From contig NC_055987.1 in the NCBI RefSeq assembly GCF_018446385.1, forward strand, positions 5,046,705 through 5,110,704: a stretch of 64,000 nucleotides of DNA. Reading direction: 5' to 3'. Each line of letters opens with the position of its first letter. Within the stretch, counting starts at the first letter, position 1. The notes below the pieces were generated by a model. That model did no database searches and was not told the origin of the DNA. It saw only the letters and a list, made by a program, of their open reading frames with translations. The stretch is from Zingiber officinale. Its lineage: Eukaryota > Streptophyta > Magnoliopsida > Zingiberales > Zingiberaceae. Shown here piece by piece: positions 1-11,981 of this stretch. The position numbers and the translations under genes were made by a program.

Positions 1-333
1 AGAAATATTCACTCGAATGAATGTGAGACGAGGAAGAACCGACAAGTACATTGAAATAATTTTTTTTAAAAAAAAACGAGAATGGTAAGGAGTAATATAA
101 TGATGGGTAGGATATAAATACTCGAAACTCCGATGATATGAAAATGGGTATAAAAGTTAAATACCTAATAAGTATGAAAATAATTATAAATATAATAAAT
201 AAAGATAGATATAAAAAATATAAAATTCTATCTAAATCCTACCCATTGTCATCCCTAAAAATACCATTAGCATCGTATATCCAAAGTTTAATGCTTGCCA
301 TCATTAAATGTTGGGGAAATTAAAAGTGCATTA
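1..333. other. AT-rich intergenic DNA with a short foldback
   Basis: No gene is visible. A short imperfect inverted repeat lies between about 108-125 (gatgggtaggatataaata) and about 228-250 (the reverse complement reads gggtaggatttagata). It may be the remnant of a small MITE. A similar ggtaggatttaaata motif recurs near 32246. Confidence 0.35.
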
Positions 334-883
334 GACCATCTCCAACCACAAAATCCATTTTGGTGTCATTTTCAACACCAATTTGGTGTCACTTTAGCAC
401 CAAATAATTTTCCAACTCCAACCAATACACACTATTTCCTACCCTAAAAGAAATATTCCTTAGAATATTCTATTTTTCCATCTTATAATTTATTATTCAA
501 CATACATATTAATTTATTAAATATTTTAATTATGATAATAATTACTATTAAAATCAATAATTTTATGGTACATAATAATTAATTTTTAAATATTATTTAT
601 TTAAGTAATAACTAATATAAATTTATAATATAAAAAATTTACATAATAAATTCAAATTAAATAATATTAATTTATAATATTTAAGAATATTTTAAATATA
701 AATTTAATATTATAATATATTATATTAAAAAAAAGGCACTTGCATCATTTTGGTGCAAGTGAACAGTGCAACACCATTTGTTCACTTGCATTAAAATGGT
801 GCAAATTTTAATTTTACTTTGAAGAGTATTTAGAATTCTTTTTATATTAAAATTGTGTAAAAAGAAATGCGTTAGAGTTGGTC
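334..883. mobile_element. Tourist-like (PIF/Harbinger-type) MITE, about 550 bp
   Basis: The left end reads gaccatctccaacca and the right end reads tgcgttagagttggtc, which are imperfect terminal inverted repeats. The element is flanked on both sides by TTA (331-333 and 884-886), the 3 bp target duplication typical of PIF/Harbinger MITEs. The interior is AT-rich with no open frame. It carries internal repeats of a caccatttt/ttggtgca motif, for example near 360-410 and 745-800. Superfamily assignment rests on the TSD and TIR style only. Confidence 0.75.
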
Positions 884-892
884 TTATTTCGG

Positions 893-1095
893 TAGTTCAA
901 ATCTTCTGTCCCTAAATTTTTCTATCGCGTGCCCCCTGCCAATCGAACGGATCAGATTACATCTCAAGGCATCATGATATTTTTAAGATGTGTACAGTAT
1001 CCTCGTGATATGCAAGACATCTTTAAGATGTAATCTGGTCCGTCCGATCATCAAAGGGACACAGGGATAGAAAAATTTAGGGACAGGATTTGAAC
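893..1095. mobile_element. Foldback MITE, about 200 bp, with 11 bp target duplication
   Basis: Nearly the whole element is one inverted repeat. The left arm (gttcaaatcttctgtcccta...) pairs with the right arm ending ...tagggacaggatttgaac, and the pairing continues inward through agattacatctc / gatgtaatct. Flanks are tcttatttcgg (882-892) and tcttattccgg (1096-1106), an 11 bp imperfect duplication. A 9-11 bp TSD with long TIRs suggests a Mutator-like MITE. Its left TSD overlaps the TTA duplication of the neighbouring MITE. Confidence 0.65.
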
Positions 1096-2273
1096 TCTTA
1101 TTCCGGACCCAATTGTTGATTCTAATACGGTCATTTCAGCATTTTTTTTTTTTATATATATCCTAAGTATCTAAATTTTATCATTCGATTAATCTTGTGG
1201 TAGACGCAAATCTAAGAAACATGATGGTCCATAACATAAATAGTCCAATATAATTGGTTGTTCGAGCACCGTATGCATCTGAAAATGCACAAAATTGAAC
1301 CCTGGTCACTGGCTTTATCCCACCTTACGACTGACCATCTCACCGTGTTCTGGGAGTCCATTTCAACCCCATCTTGATTCTTCAATGGATCAAGTGTTAG
1401 AAAGTGAAAGAAATTTTAGCCTTTCGGCAGAGAGTATGAATCATATACGTCTATGGACAAAGTACAAGAGAGATTGAAGTTTTCAAGCAAGTTAAAGTCA
1501 AAATAGGATGCAAAGTCACATCTCAAGAAAAGGAAATTGTTAAGCTTCGAATTAGGGTCAATTCGAATGAACGGGATCGGATTGAAATTTATTTTTATAA
1601 AAAAAATTAAAAAAAAATAAATTCCAATTAAACTATTTTTCATAAAATTCTTTCAATACTTCATCATTATAATATTAATATTTATATACATAAAAATATC
1701 TTAATTTTTAAAATAAATTTAATTTAATCTTAAAAACATTCAATAAAACTTAAATTCATGTCAACCCAAATCCAACCAAAAAAAATCTCTAATCTAAAAA
1801 CTTCTCAGACCTGATTTATTCATCTTGAGCTTGTTAAATTCTCAGAATCTACAGCGCAAGTCAATTTCATAGCAAATTTATGTGCTGTGTTCACATCATG
1901 ATCTGAGATCACTAGTTTATGGCACTTCACTTTGCATTCAAACAGAAATAGAACTATATATTCAAACACTAGATAGCAGATACAAAGCCTATTAAACTAC
2001 CAATCAGTACTAGGCAAAAGCAGATACAAACACCATTAATTATAGTCCTAATGGAGTCTTAAGGAATGCTTCACCTTGAGGTTTCTTACAAGAAACTCCA
2101 TGGGAGCATAGCATACTAGACAATCTAACATTTTGTTCAGCATATTACAAGGAAAGATGCATATATCTAAATACAGGGAGATGACCTTAAGCAAACTTCA
2201 AAGGTTCTTCATACTCGGGCTTCGGTAGTGATGATCATATCATTTATTGTCTGATTAGGTTCCTACATTTATT
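1096..2273. other. Intergenic, 3' flank of the EIL gene
   Basis: AT-rich DNA with no supported gene. The part closest to 2273 must hold the 3'UTR and polyadenylation region of the minus-strand EIL gene; I cannot place the cleavage site. Short frames at 1295-1477 and 1416-1643 show no recognisable motif. Confidence 0.5.
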
Positions 2274-4070
2274 TTAACAGAACCAATTGAATTGATCTTG
2301 CTTTTGCAAGGAATCCTCCATGCCCCTAAGCATAGCACCAGAGTAACTGATTCCAGACACATTTAGTTCCTGCTGAAACTGCACTATGCTTTCCTCCACA
2401 TACAGAGTTTGCTCCACCAAGCTACCAACTTCTTCAAAAAGTTCTGCACCAATTCCTGGACCCTGTTCAAATAAGCTGTATTCCATTTTATGCCGAGGAT
2501 GAATGTCGTTCGAGCCTTCAAATATGGTCAAACCTCCCAAGTTCAAGTTCTTGCTACCAGTAATATTGGTTTCATAGAAGTTCATCAACTCATCGATTGA
2601 TTTTTGACCATCAGTAGGAATACCCAAGTCAGATATGTCAATTGGATTCTCACTCGATACAATTGCAAAAGGATTTGGCTGAGGTTTGTTCTCAATTGCC
2701 TGAAGGTTGTTGTTTGCCATCCCAACGCCAGGAGGAAGAGTGTTTTGATACTTACAGAAGTATTGGTGAGTATTTCTAGAATTTCTATCGAGAAATCCAT
2801 GGCAGACATTGTTGTGTGGGCATACCACATTTTCGCAAGTGTAGATCCTCTGGTTCACATCAACCTCATGCTCCACAGAAGTTCTCTTCTGGAATAACTC
2901 CATTTCAGTTTCTTCCTTCATTGGAACAGGTTTAACAAACTTTGCATTAGCTGCACTGACTCCTAGTTTGAAAGAGTCACTTTTGCCTTCTCCAACACCT
3001 TCCACATCATACTCACTGCCGCATTCATTGAAGGAGAATGCTCCGGCAATACCAACCCCTGCCGATGGGGGTGCACGAGCATCTGGATGCAGCTTGATAT
3101 ATGTTTCCTCTTCCTTCTTAAGGACTACAAGCCATGTCGCACTCTCCTTGGCCGTCATCTTGTCTTGCAGGCATTTGGACTGCCTAACAAGCCTGCGGAT
3201 CTTCTCAATATCCGGAGACATGTGCTTGATCACCGCGGTCAAGACACTAACCTTCCAAGCCTTTTTAAGATCATGCGGCTTCTTGTAAGGGGGTGGCCCT
3301 TGTTCATTTGGAATGCCTAACTGAGCCCACCATTCCTCCCTCCCAGTCGGCCACCACGGCGGTGGGATCCCTTTTTCAAGAGGGAACCGCCGCTGTGGTG
3401 GATCACAGTGCTGCATTAGAGCTGACAGGAGAGAACCCAATGTTGTGTCTTGAAGTTCCTGCAACGAATGAGTGCCGACGGCTCCAGAGTTCAAATCACT
3501 GCCGGACACAGGAACACCATTCTCAATCTGGTACTTGTCTATAGCAGCTGGTCCGTTGCGATCGAACCTGACCTTTTCTTTCCACCAACCCCTCAGATTA
3601 TCAGAAGCACCACTGACTGGCTTCCCTTTCTCAGGAATTATTCCATAAACAAAGCCCTGAGCCTTGCAAACCTCCATCATTTTCAGCATGTACTTCAGAA
3701 TTCCATCCTGTGCCCGAGACATCTTCTTCCGACGAGCCTGTTCTTGGGACTGGAATTGCTTAGCCGCATCACCAAGATCCTTGGTTTTGCTATATTGCTG
3801 CTCCTTTAAGCGCTTTAACCGCATACGGTCCCTCCACATACGCCGCTCAAGCTCTTCTATGTCTAAATCCTCATCACTCTCTTCATCACCAGCCTCAGCA
3901 AATTTTTCTGGTGGATTCTCAACGAGATCTCCTTCTCCAATCATGCAATCGCCCATCGAAGGCTGAAGGAAGCTACCATAACTGATGCTCTTCTCGTTAT
4001 TGGAGGGGAAAATTTGTGCATAATTTGGGCCACAAGGATAGGCCATGTCTTCAACTAATAAGCCTCCCAT
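2274..4070 (-). CDS. EIL: EIN3/EIL-family transcription factor (ethylene signalling)
   Basis: An intact, intronless 598-residue protein. EIN3/EIL proteins are nuclear transcription factors stabilised by ethylene signalling through EIN2, degraded via EBF1/2 F-box proteins otherwise, and they bind promoters of ERF-type genes. Visible features in order: an acidic stretch at residues 61-72 ([12 protein letters not shown]), a basic segment at about 76-91 ([16 protein letters not shown]), the plant-specific DNA-binding core running to about residue 335, a proline/tryptophan-rich motif at 235-262 ([15 protein letters not shown]), and a conserved helix region [20 protein letters not shown] at 271-290. 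The C-terminal half is low-complexity and Asn/Glu-rich, as usual for the family. Length is slightly below EIN3/EIL1 (about 600-630 residues). The start is set by the conserved N-terminus and the lack of upstream in-frame coding. It is the only clearly full-length regulatory gene here. Which paralogue (EIL1, EIL2, ...) cannot be decided from the sequence alone. Confidence 0.97.
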   Translation of the reverse strand: MGGLLVEDMAYPCGPNYAQIFPSNNEKSISYGSFLQPSMGDCMIGEGDLVENPPEKFAEAGDEESDEDLDIEELERRMWRDRMRLKRLKEQQYSKTKDLGDAAKQFQSQEQARRKKMSRAQDGILKYMLKMMEVCKAQGFVYGIIPEKGKPVSGASDNLRGWWKEKVRFDRNGPAAIDKYQIENGVPVSGSDLNSGAVGTHSLQELQDTTLGSLLSALMQHCDPPQRRFPLEKGIPPPWWPTGREEWWAQLGIPNEQGPPPYKKPHDLKKAWKVSVLTAVIKHMSPDIEKIRRLVRQSKCLQDKMTAKESATWLVVLKKEEETYIKLHPDARAPPSAGVGIAGAFSFNECGSEYDVEGVGEGKSDSFKLGVSAANAKFVKPVPMKEETEMELFQKRTSVEHEVDVNQRIYTCENVVCPHNNVCHGFLDRNSRNTHQYFCKYQNTLPPGVGMANNNLQAIENKPQPNPFAIVSSENPIDISDLGIPTDGQKSIDELMNFYETNITGSKNLNLGGLTIFEGSNDIHPRHKMEYSLFEQGPGIGAELFEEVGSLVEQTLYVEESIVQFQQELNVSGISYSGAMLRGMEDSLQKQDQFNWFC

Positions 4071-4073
4071 AAT

Positions 4074-4761
4074 CTACAGAAGCAACAGATCCACCTCAGT
4101 AATAGAAAACTAATGTATGAAGAAAAGGAAGACTAAACAAGCATAACCAAAACCAGATTAATCCAAATCTAAATCTTAAAAGAAGCAACACTTAATGCTA
4201 TTTTAGGTTAATCAAACTGAAGCACCAGATACAGGCTGTTTGCCCAATTATGGAATCTAAAATAAATAAATCTCCAGAGAACAAAGAAAGCATCAAACAT
4301 TAATATTTGTTTTTGGCAGCTAACGAGACCAGATCTTAATTAAGCTTTTCAAACAGGAAAGAACGAGGATTCGAATGAATAGAACAAAAACTATAAGCTC
4401 CATCAAACTGCACACGCTTCCGCAACGCGTGAAAAATCTTTAAAACCAAGTGTGTAAATGTGTTGAAGGCGGATTCTTTCCTGTAACAGTAGTCTCGCCA
4501 AAACCCCAGAAAAATCGAAACTTTTTCCCCTTACGGCAGCGAAAAGGCCTCTCTCTCTCTCTCTCTCTCTCTCTCTACGCGCTATAAGCATTTAGCAAGC
4601 AAACACATCTCAGACGGCGCCGCCAAAAGCTCAAAAAGGCATCCCGGAGCCAAAGCGCGGAAACCAAGGGAAAAATCCCATAGATCCACACTGAGCACAG
4701 AAACGTTCAGCAAAATAAAAAAAAAAAGAGGAACCTTTAGGGCAAAAATCGCACCTTTTAC
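4074..4761 (-). other. Probable 5'UTR intron of the EIL gene
   Basis: On the minus strand a donor GGAAG|GTAAAAGG occurs at 4761 and an acceptor TTCTGTAG|ATTATGG ends at 4074, three bases before the ATG. EIN3/EIL genes typically have an uninterrupted CDS with an intron in the 5' leader, which fits. Donor choice is by eye; other GT sites exist between 4400 and 4760. Confidence 0.5.
4549..4576. repeat. (CT)14 microsatellite, (GA)n on the EIL sense strand
   Basis: A perfect dinucleotide run of 14 units lies in the leader/intron region upstream of the EIL start codon. GA-rich tracts are common in plant 5' regions and can bind BBR/BPC proteins; a regulatory role here is inference. Confidence 0.9.
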
Positions 4762-5000
4762 CTTCCGCCGGCGTGCACAAGCGCAGTAAGCTCCGCCTCC
4801 TCGCGACTCGCCGACGATTCCTCTGCTTCAGCGGGGATTCAAGGAAAGTAGTGCTGGAGAAGGTGAGAGAAGCAGAATAATCAGCGAAGTATCACCGCAA
4901 AAGATAATGGATGGGGCTCTCAAAGTGGAGGGGGAGGGAGAGATTGAGACGGGCGAGAAAAGTTAAAGGAATGATTAATAAAACAAGAATCGAGAAAAAA
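4762..5000 (-). promoter_or_regulatory. EIL 5' leader exon and proximal promoter (approximate)
   Basis: This GC- and GA-rich stretch upstream of the inferred donor (on the sense strand, pyrimidine-rich tctccctccccctcc near 4925-4945) looks like a plant 5'UTR and core promoter. No convincing TATA box is seen; the nearest AT-rich candidate is near 4970-5010. The boundary is a guess. Confidence 0.3.
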
Positions 5001-8000
5001 ATAAAAGGAAGGGGGAGCGAAGGTGGTGGTCCTATCCACAGTCAACTCTGCCTCCTCTCCTCCTTGCCCCCATGACTCTGTAGCTTTCCCCGGCCTCAGT
5101 TATTATTCGCCATGGCCATACGGACTGCCGGGATGCTCCCGAGCACGTGACGTTTGCAATTACTCCTTTACCCATTGGTAATATAAAATCACCGCATGCG
5201 TTTGGATGATTTTTTATTAAAAAAAAAAGATTTTCCATATCAACATTTATGAAAAAAAAATAGAGCGTGCTACGGTAATAAATATAATATTTATTTTGTA
5301 GATTTCATATCCTAAAAAAACAATACTATCATAAAAATAATAATTAATCCTCGTATCATCAGTAAATAAATGAATCAAAGAAGAGTGAATCAGAGAAGCA
5401 TGTATGTTTTTGATATAATCAAGCAGAAAAAACAAAATGATAAAATTAAATAATTAATTATTTATTTATTCCAGGAGATGAAAACGTGCACAACTTTGGT
5501 GCTAATTTCACTTGTATGTGATAATTAATTATTGGTTAGTTTTTGTAAAAATCAGATGAGGTGGACTCCAACTGGCTTGATAGATACATATGCTTAAATA
5601 ATTTAAAAAAAAATATTTAATTTATTAAGATAATGTTCTTTTTTTTTTTTTTCCTTTTCTTTTGCTACTGCTTGAAACAAGACCCCTACCTAACTCACGT
5701 TGAGTGAGGTGCTATTTTATACTTTTTATGTGCATTGTTTTTTTTAAGAAAAAAAATACAAATTCTAGATCCGATTTTGGACAAATTAAGTATAATTAAT
5801 TAGCTTAAAATTTTAAAATATTAGTTTGAAGGGTCTCTATGTGAAACCTAAGTGTATACATACTAATTTGTAAAGAGAGAAGATTCATGAGAAATTAGGA
5901 ACTTAAAAGGAGAGTGACAATACGATATAGCCACGAGAAAGAAGAGAAGGAAAGCGAGAATAGAGATCTCCATGTGATAATAAAGATACGACAAGAGAGG
6001 GGAGGAGGTTTAAGTGGTTGAGGAAAGGGAACCCAATAAATGAGAGCCTTGGATGCCTACAATATGACTTGTAATGATTGGTAAAGGTGAAGGGATAAAA
6101 TCAAAAGCCATACCCTACCATGATCATATACTAATTACACACTCACAAAAAAAAAAAAAAAAAAATCACGGATGAACCACATGCTCCTCACTTTATGATG
6201 ATCATGTCCTTGAATCTTTATCCTTTCAAGCTATATAAGAAAACAAAAACTTCGAGATTTGGATGAACTTTGAGGTAATACCAAGACTTGAGGGATTTTT
6301 TTTTAAAGAAAAATATTTTATTTCTCATTGCGTTGTTTAAAAGTAAAAAGAATCTAGCGGACACCAAATCCAATGTGTCCAAGTTCAATCCTCATGAAAC
6401 TGAAATGAAGCCCATAAACTTAAGAATTGAACCCGATCAATTGTTTGGTTTCAGTTTGGTTCTGTCCAAATAAAGAGTAACCTACATAAGTTTGGTTCCA
6501 TCATCCCAATTCTAAATTAAATCCACCAAAATATGAAATAGTTTAGCTTTTCAAACTGATAAACTAAATTTTGACAATTTGGTTTGGTTTTTGTTTCTCA
6601 ATTTGGCTTTTGGAAGACTGAATAAACCTCACAAATCTATGAGAACAATCTAGGAAAGTTGGCAGGTGGATTGTATGGAAGACACCTAAAAGCTATCAAC
6701 TGTAATATAACCAAACTGGATTGTATGGAAGGCTTTGATTATTTCATTGTATTCTAAGTCAAACCTAAATCCCTTAAAAATCTTTTGTTTCTGGGACACT
6801 GCAGAGTGCAGACTGCATTTACAAATGCAGGAAGATATGTACGACTTACTCCCTTATGTGCTATTGACCTTGGGACAAGTTGACGGGGGCGTTGGAGAAG
6901 AACGTATTCGTCTTTTGCCATAATTGATTCTTTTAACCACACCCGTTGCATACAAGAATTAATATTTACTAATATCAAATGCTTCGGAAACATCCACTTA
7001 CTTAAAAATATTCATGCATTTGCCCATTCTTCTCCATGCCCAACCAGCATGCTATAAAGCAGAAAACCAAAAACAATCTTGATAGAGTTCCTTTTGATGG
7101 AGTCAGTAACATTGATCACATGAGCGGCCAAAAAAAAAATGATATCGCTAGGTTTTAACTTCAACCGGTAAATCTATTTCCACCAGCAATAAGAAGGCAA
7201 AATAGGTCAAAATTTTCATTAAAAAAGAAGAAGGTAAGAATAAAAAAAAAAAATTACCTTCGGTTAATTCTATTCAATAGGAACGGTAAATGGTTGGCTA
7301 AATTGAATGAACCTACTAAAATTAAAAGTTTGATTCAATTAATTAGAAATTCATATTTTTCCCTTAAAATATTAGTTATTTCAGATTGTTCGGTCTTAAT
7401 TTTAAAATCTGAATATTAAATTAATTAAACTGAATTTGGCTGTATCTAAATCGGAAACCGAGTTTAAAATCAGTAATTCCGTAATTCATAAATTCCCTTC
7501 CCTCTTGAATCATGGTTTAACCAAAAGTTTAGTTATTTCAATTTTTGACTGATTTAATTAATATTTTATCAATTCAGTTTAATTATGTAAAAAAATAATT
7601 TAAACGATTCAACTACTAATCTATTGTTCACTGCGGGTTTGATATATCAAATTCCCAAAGGCTCACGTGAAGTTTCAGAATTTCTAAAAAGCGTGCCAAT
7701 GTTTCATTATTCCCAAAAAAGACATTCCAATTACAATTTTACCCCTTTTCACGCAGGCAACTGTTTTTTCTCTCTTTACATACAACTTATCTTCCTTCTA
7801 AATTAAATTAAATTAATTTAAACACCATTTAAACTTTAGTAAATAGTCCTCTAAATTTATTTATTTATTATATTTTTATTTTTATTTTTAAAATTTTAAT
7901 AAAAATATAAAAGAAGGTTAATAAACCATTAAAAATATTTTTTCGTGTTTTTAAGTATCTTCAATTTTTAATATGTAATTATAAAAGAGTAAAAAATTAA

Positions 8001-8159
8001 AATTAAAATAATAGCAAGCATTAATTTTATTAATAAAAATAATAAAAAAATCACTTTGGTACCGGTCGTCAAAAATTAGTACCAAAGTATTCTAAAAGTT
8101 TCAAATTATTTTGAATACTATTTCGAGGACTTTAAAACAGTAAAAGAGAGATTATTTGG
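5001..8159. other. AT-rich intergenic DNA
   Basis: No supported gene over about 3.2 kb. It holds homopolymer tracts (poly-T near 5640, poly-A near 6148) and a Cys/Leu-containing short frame at 6735-6923 that I do not recognise. A decayed dispersed repeat at about 7140-7600 contains phrases such as aattaattaaactgaat that resemble sequence at 30300-33000. Confidence 0.5.
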
Positions 8160-8615
8160 ACTCATGCTCACCTAATAAATGCACTGAATTTGGAATGAGC
8201 CTGATTAGAGCTCTTTAGATTCATCAATAAATTTTGATCAAAATCCATTGGTGGACCTAGACGACTTGGATTTCTGAAATTTTACAATGAGATGAAAGTG
8301 CATAATGTGTAGAAGGTAAATATAGTGAAAAATCTTGATCCTAAGTCTCTTACTTAAAGTTATACGTCCATGCCAATTTACACTAAGTCTTAAACTTTTT
8401 AAACCTTTTGAGTAATACTGAAAATCCTTTATGATGATAACAGAGGACACATTTGGATTTCCTAGGCACTGCAGAAATCTACATGAGTAGGAATGAGCCA
8501 GATCAAAGCTCTCTAAGTTCATTAATGAATTTTAACTGAAATCCATTGATGGATCTAAATGATTTGGATTTCTAAAATTTTATAATGAGATGGAAGTGTA
8601 AAGTGGGTAGAAGAT
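8160..8615. repeat. Decayed dispersed repeat, two direct copies
   Basis: The segment around 8185-8330 (ggaatgagcc...tcatcaataaattttg...atccattggtgga...ttacaatgagatg) is repeated with divergence at about 8490-8615 (ggaatgagcc...attaatgaattttaac...atccattgatgga...ttataatgagatgg). A reverse-oriented relative lies at about 25690-25860. No coding capacity. Family unknown. Confidence 0.6.
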
Positions 8616-8760
8616 AGATTTAATTTGAGTTTGATTTAAGTTAAGTTTAATTTAAGCTGAGTTTAATTTAAGTTAAGTTTAATTAATTTGAGTTTGATTA
8701 ATTTGAGTTAAGTTTAATTTTAATTGAGTTTAATTTTAGTTGAGTTTAATTTTTGACCTA
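8612..8760. repeat. Degenerate minisatellite of gagtttaatttaagtt-type units
   Basis: About 150 bp made of irregular units of 10-17 bp such as gagtttaattttag and aagtttaatt. Low-complexity; no gene. Confidence 0.7.
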
Positions 8761-9031
8761 ATACTCAATTTAACCTAAATTCATCTTACACTTTTCTAGA
8801 TTTTCAAACAATGAATCTTATAAATTTTATGAGATAGTTATTAATTTTATATTTATTAATTTAATTTAAAATCTAAGAATTGATTGTCATTTGAGTTAGA
8901 TTCAAGTATAACCGTCAATCAGTTAAGTACACATTTTAAAAATTAGCTTCCAAACTGTGGTGAGGCATAGGAACTTTCTTTTGTATCGGAGCAACGACTA
9001 TTTCTAGACAAATCTTTTCTAAGAAAATGTA

Positions 9032-9225
9032 GCCCCCAGGGCGTAGCGTAAACGGTGGGTGTATGACATATCTGACGTAATAGTTAGAGGTCAATTCTCA
9101 GAAACTGATGACCTGGAGTTTACTCCACCTTTCGTCTAATACCTGTATACCATATTTACCTCCCTCCATATCTGTAGGGCTGACACTAGAGGGTCGTTAA
9201 GGTAGCGGATCTATCTTTTTTTTTA
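9032..9225 (+). mobile_element. tRNA-derived SINE
   Basis: A roughly 194 bp insertion flanked by aagaaaatgta on both sides (9021-9031 and 9226-9236). Near its start it carries a perfect RNA polymerase III box A match (tagcgtaaacgg, about 9044-9055) and a box B-like sequence (aggtcaattctc) about 40 nt further on. It ends in a T-rich tail just before the right duplication. This combination of internal promoter, long TSD and homopolymer tail is diagnostic of a SINE. Confidence 0.75.
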
Positions 9226-9389
9226 AAGAAAATGTATATTTAAATTTTCTATTAAAAAAACCTTAGTCTAACTAATTTAGGATATGACGAAATAGTTTCA
9301 GTTAGTTTCACTTAGCTAAATAGACCAAATAGGGTACACCTTACCCTACTTGACTCCTAGACCAAACTTTTCTAACATACTATCATCTC

Positions 9390-10870
9390 TGTTGGTGCAA
9401 TATTCCCTAGGTCAAGGTTGACCTGTTTGACTGGGCTTGAAATGAGTCAAGCTCGAGTCTTGATGATTTGGTTTCGATGTTTGACAATACTTGTAGACAA
9501 CACATGAACATTGTAGGTGCAATTGTTCATGTGGGGAGATTGTGAAGGAGAGTCAAGTAGGTCAAGGTTGACTGGATACTTGACTGAAAATCCTAGTGAG
9601 TGAAGCTAGGTGAAAGTCCCGGTGAGTGAAGCCAGGCAGAAGGAAACCCTAGTGAGTGAAGTTAGGTGAAAGTCCTGGTGAGTGAAGCCAGGCAGATGAG
9701 AAGACCTAGTGAGTGAAGTTAGGCAGAAGGAAAATCCTGGTGAGTGAAGCCAGGTGAAAGTCCTAGTGAGTAAAGCTAGACAGAAGGGAAGTCCTGGTGA
9801 GTGAAGCCAGGCACGGGGAAATCCAGATTGGTCAAGGTTGACCAGACATCTGGTGAAAGTCCAAGTAGGTCAAAGGGATTGACCGGATACTTAGCAAGAG
9901 GAGAAAAGTCCAAGTGGGTCAAAGGGATTGACCAGACACTTGGTGAGAGAGTCCTAGCTGGTCAAGAGTGACCGGATGTTAGGTTTTATGTACCAACAAG
10001 TCATGGTTGACTGGATGTTGGTTTAGGGGGCTTTGGACTTGCTTTTGGGCAAAACCCAAGATCTGGATTGATCAGCCGATTGATCTAGCAGATCTGGATT
10101 GATCAGCTGATTGATCCAGCAGATCTGGTTCGATCAGCCGATCGATTGGATCATGCCCAATCGATCAACTGATCGATCGGGTGAGTCCCCACGAACAGAA
10201 CCCCTTTGGATCGATCCGTGAATCGATCCAGAGGTCCCAATCGATCAGTGGATTGATTGGGAGCTGCTGTTTGTGCGCGATAAGCCCTGGATCGATCAGC
10301 CGATCGATCCAGGCTATTCCAGAGAGCACAGAGGCACTCTGGATCGATCGGTTTATCGATCCAAAGCCTCCCCGATCGATTGGGAGCAATCCAATTGATC
10401 GGGATCCGACCGTTGGCGTCGTATTTAAGCCGCAGGCCTCCGATCTTCACTAGCGACTCCACAGCTCTTTCTCAAGTTCAGATCGCCAGTTTTTGAAGAT
10501 TCTTGGAGGTTCTTCAAAGTCAAGAGGCGGATCAAAAGCAAGAAGAGAAGTTAGGGTTAGGGTTTATTGTAAGCTTTTGCTTGTATTTCATATCCTTTTC
10601 TTTCTTCTTGTATTGAGAGTTTGTAAAGGTTTCTCCGTCTTCGGTAGTTACCGTAGAGGAGTGTGTTTCATAGTGGAGGGTGCGTGAGTGTGTGGATCCT
10701 TGGATTAGTCACCTCTTGTGAGGTGGATACCAAGTAAAATCTATTTGTTAGCGTTGTATTTTGTTTCTTGTACATTTCCGCTGCACATCTTTGAAGAAAC
10801 AAGCAACACCAACCACGAAGCACGCGACGAACTATTCACCCCCCCTTCTAACTACTTTTTGGTCCCAACA
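9390..10870 (+). mobile_element. Solo LTR of a Sirevirus-like Ty1/copia element
   Basis: A 1481 bp sequence starting tgttggtgcaat and ending ggtcccaaca, flanked by the 5 bp target duplication ATCTC (9385-9389 and 10871-10875). No internal domain is present, so it is a solo LTR left by LTR-LTR recombination. The left third contains repeated phrases of the type agtgagtgaagcYaggYag (about 9580-9810). The middle (about 10060-10400) is crowded with GATCGATC-type palindromes. A close relative is the solo LTR at 36854-38505. Confidence 0.9.
10060..10400. repeat. Palindrome-rich tract inside the solo LTR
   Basis: Short motifs such as ggatcgatcagccgatcgat recur at variable spacing. Each is self-complementary. 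The same tract exists in the related LTR at about 37670-37990 and, in an AT-shifted form (atcaattagagcaattgat), in the LTR at 28190-28680. Probably LTR regulatory or structural sequence rather than a gene. Confidence 0.8.
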
Positions 10871-11075
10871 ATCTCGTCCCACCCTGGTACTAGGTTAAGC
10901 AAATCTCAATCAAGCCTAAGTCCTTATCTAACTATTCTAAGTTAAACAAAAAATAAAATAAAATAATAAAGCGGTAAATCAAACAAGCATGCAATTTTAT
11001 TTATTAACAAAAATATTTTTTTTATTGGTTCCTCCTAGATCATAACCTAGATAGCTCGATAAAGTCTATCTAGGT

Positions 11076-11936
11076 TGATCCGGTGATAAGGCAGGGGGGC
11101 CCTCATAAGGGAAAGGTCAACGACACGTGGAGGTCAATAGTCAAAGGGGGGTCAACCCTATGGGCTCGACGAGCTGGCGGGACAGGCCAATCATTAGGCA
11201 ACGCCCCTCATCCGAGAGAACAACCATCTGGCCATGGGCCAAGATTTCCAATGAAGGAAATCATATGGCCGAGCGGATAGTCCGCTCGGCCGCGGTGCAA
11301 GGCTAGAGTAAAGGCCAAGCAGTTTGCCCGCTCGACCAGGATGTCAGGCTATGAGAGCCGAGCAGGCGACGACCCTGAACCTTCCCGGACGGGCGACCAC
11401 CTACGCCAGATCAAAGGCGAATGTTCTGGCTGAGCGGCTTGATGGTTGATCCGGGAAGAGGAAGTCAAAAAGTGTGGGACAGTGGGGACGTCATCTTAGT
11501 AACTCCTGTTGCTGACAACATGCATGTTTGAGGACTAGGCCATACTCAGTATCGTACGACAAAGGATTCTGCTGTCCCATCAAAGAGACGCTCAGACTGT
11601 AGCAGTATGGCATCAGACATGCTCTTCTGACAAGCCCATGCTGCGGTATGGTATAGGACACGTGTACACCTCGGTTTGTGTGCACCAAGCTCCCGTAACT
11701 CTATATAAGAGCCCTTAGACTTCACCGGAGGTATGAGATCTCTGATCCTGGAAGCCACCTTCTTGTTTTTCGTTTGCCTGACTTAAGCGTCGGAGGGTCG
11801 TCGCCGGGAACCCCTTCCCGGCTCGAATTCTTTGCAGGTTCGCCGGAAGTCGGTGCAAGTGGTCGGAGATCTACGTCAGCAGTCGAAGAACGCCACGTAC
11901 CCAGCGTCCGTTGATTCAGCGACTCGGACAGGATCA
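11076..11936 (+). repeat. 5' LTR of the Tat element
   Basis: 861 bp, TG...CA ends with short inverted termini (tgatcc / ggatca). It matches 21639-22498 along its full length. GCCGAGCGG-type motifs recur, as in the whole element. Confidence 0.95.
11702..11709 (+). promoter_or_regulatory. TATA box of the 5' LTR promoter
   Basis: The sequence ctctatataagagccc gives a canonical TATATAA about 230 bp before the LTR end, so transcription would start near 11735. In the 3' LTR the same site has lost one TA (ctctataagagccc, about 22263). Confidence 0.75.
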
Positions 11937-11939
11937 ATT

Positions 11940-11957
11940 TGGCGCCGTCTGTGGGAA
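11940..11957 (+). other. Primer-binding site of the Tat element
   Basis: tggcgccgtctgtgggaa begins three bases after the 5' LTR, as expected for a tRNA-primed LTR retrotransposon. A near-identical site (tggcgtcgtctgtgggaa on the minus strand) sits next to the right LTR of the element at 54916-60505. Confidence 0.85.
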
Positions 11958-11981
11958 CGCTTCTGCATCCGATTGGAAGCA

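Noticed and set aside
2585-3966. Several frames of 77-119 codons overlapping the EIL gene
   Set aside because: Shadows of the conserved EIN3/EIL coding sequence on the other strand or in other frames.
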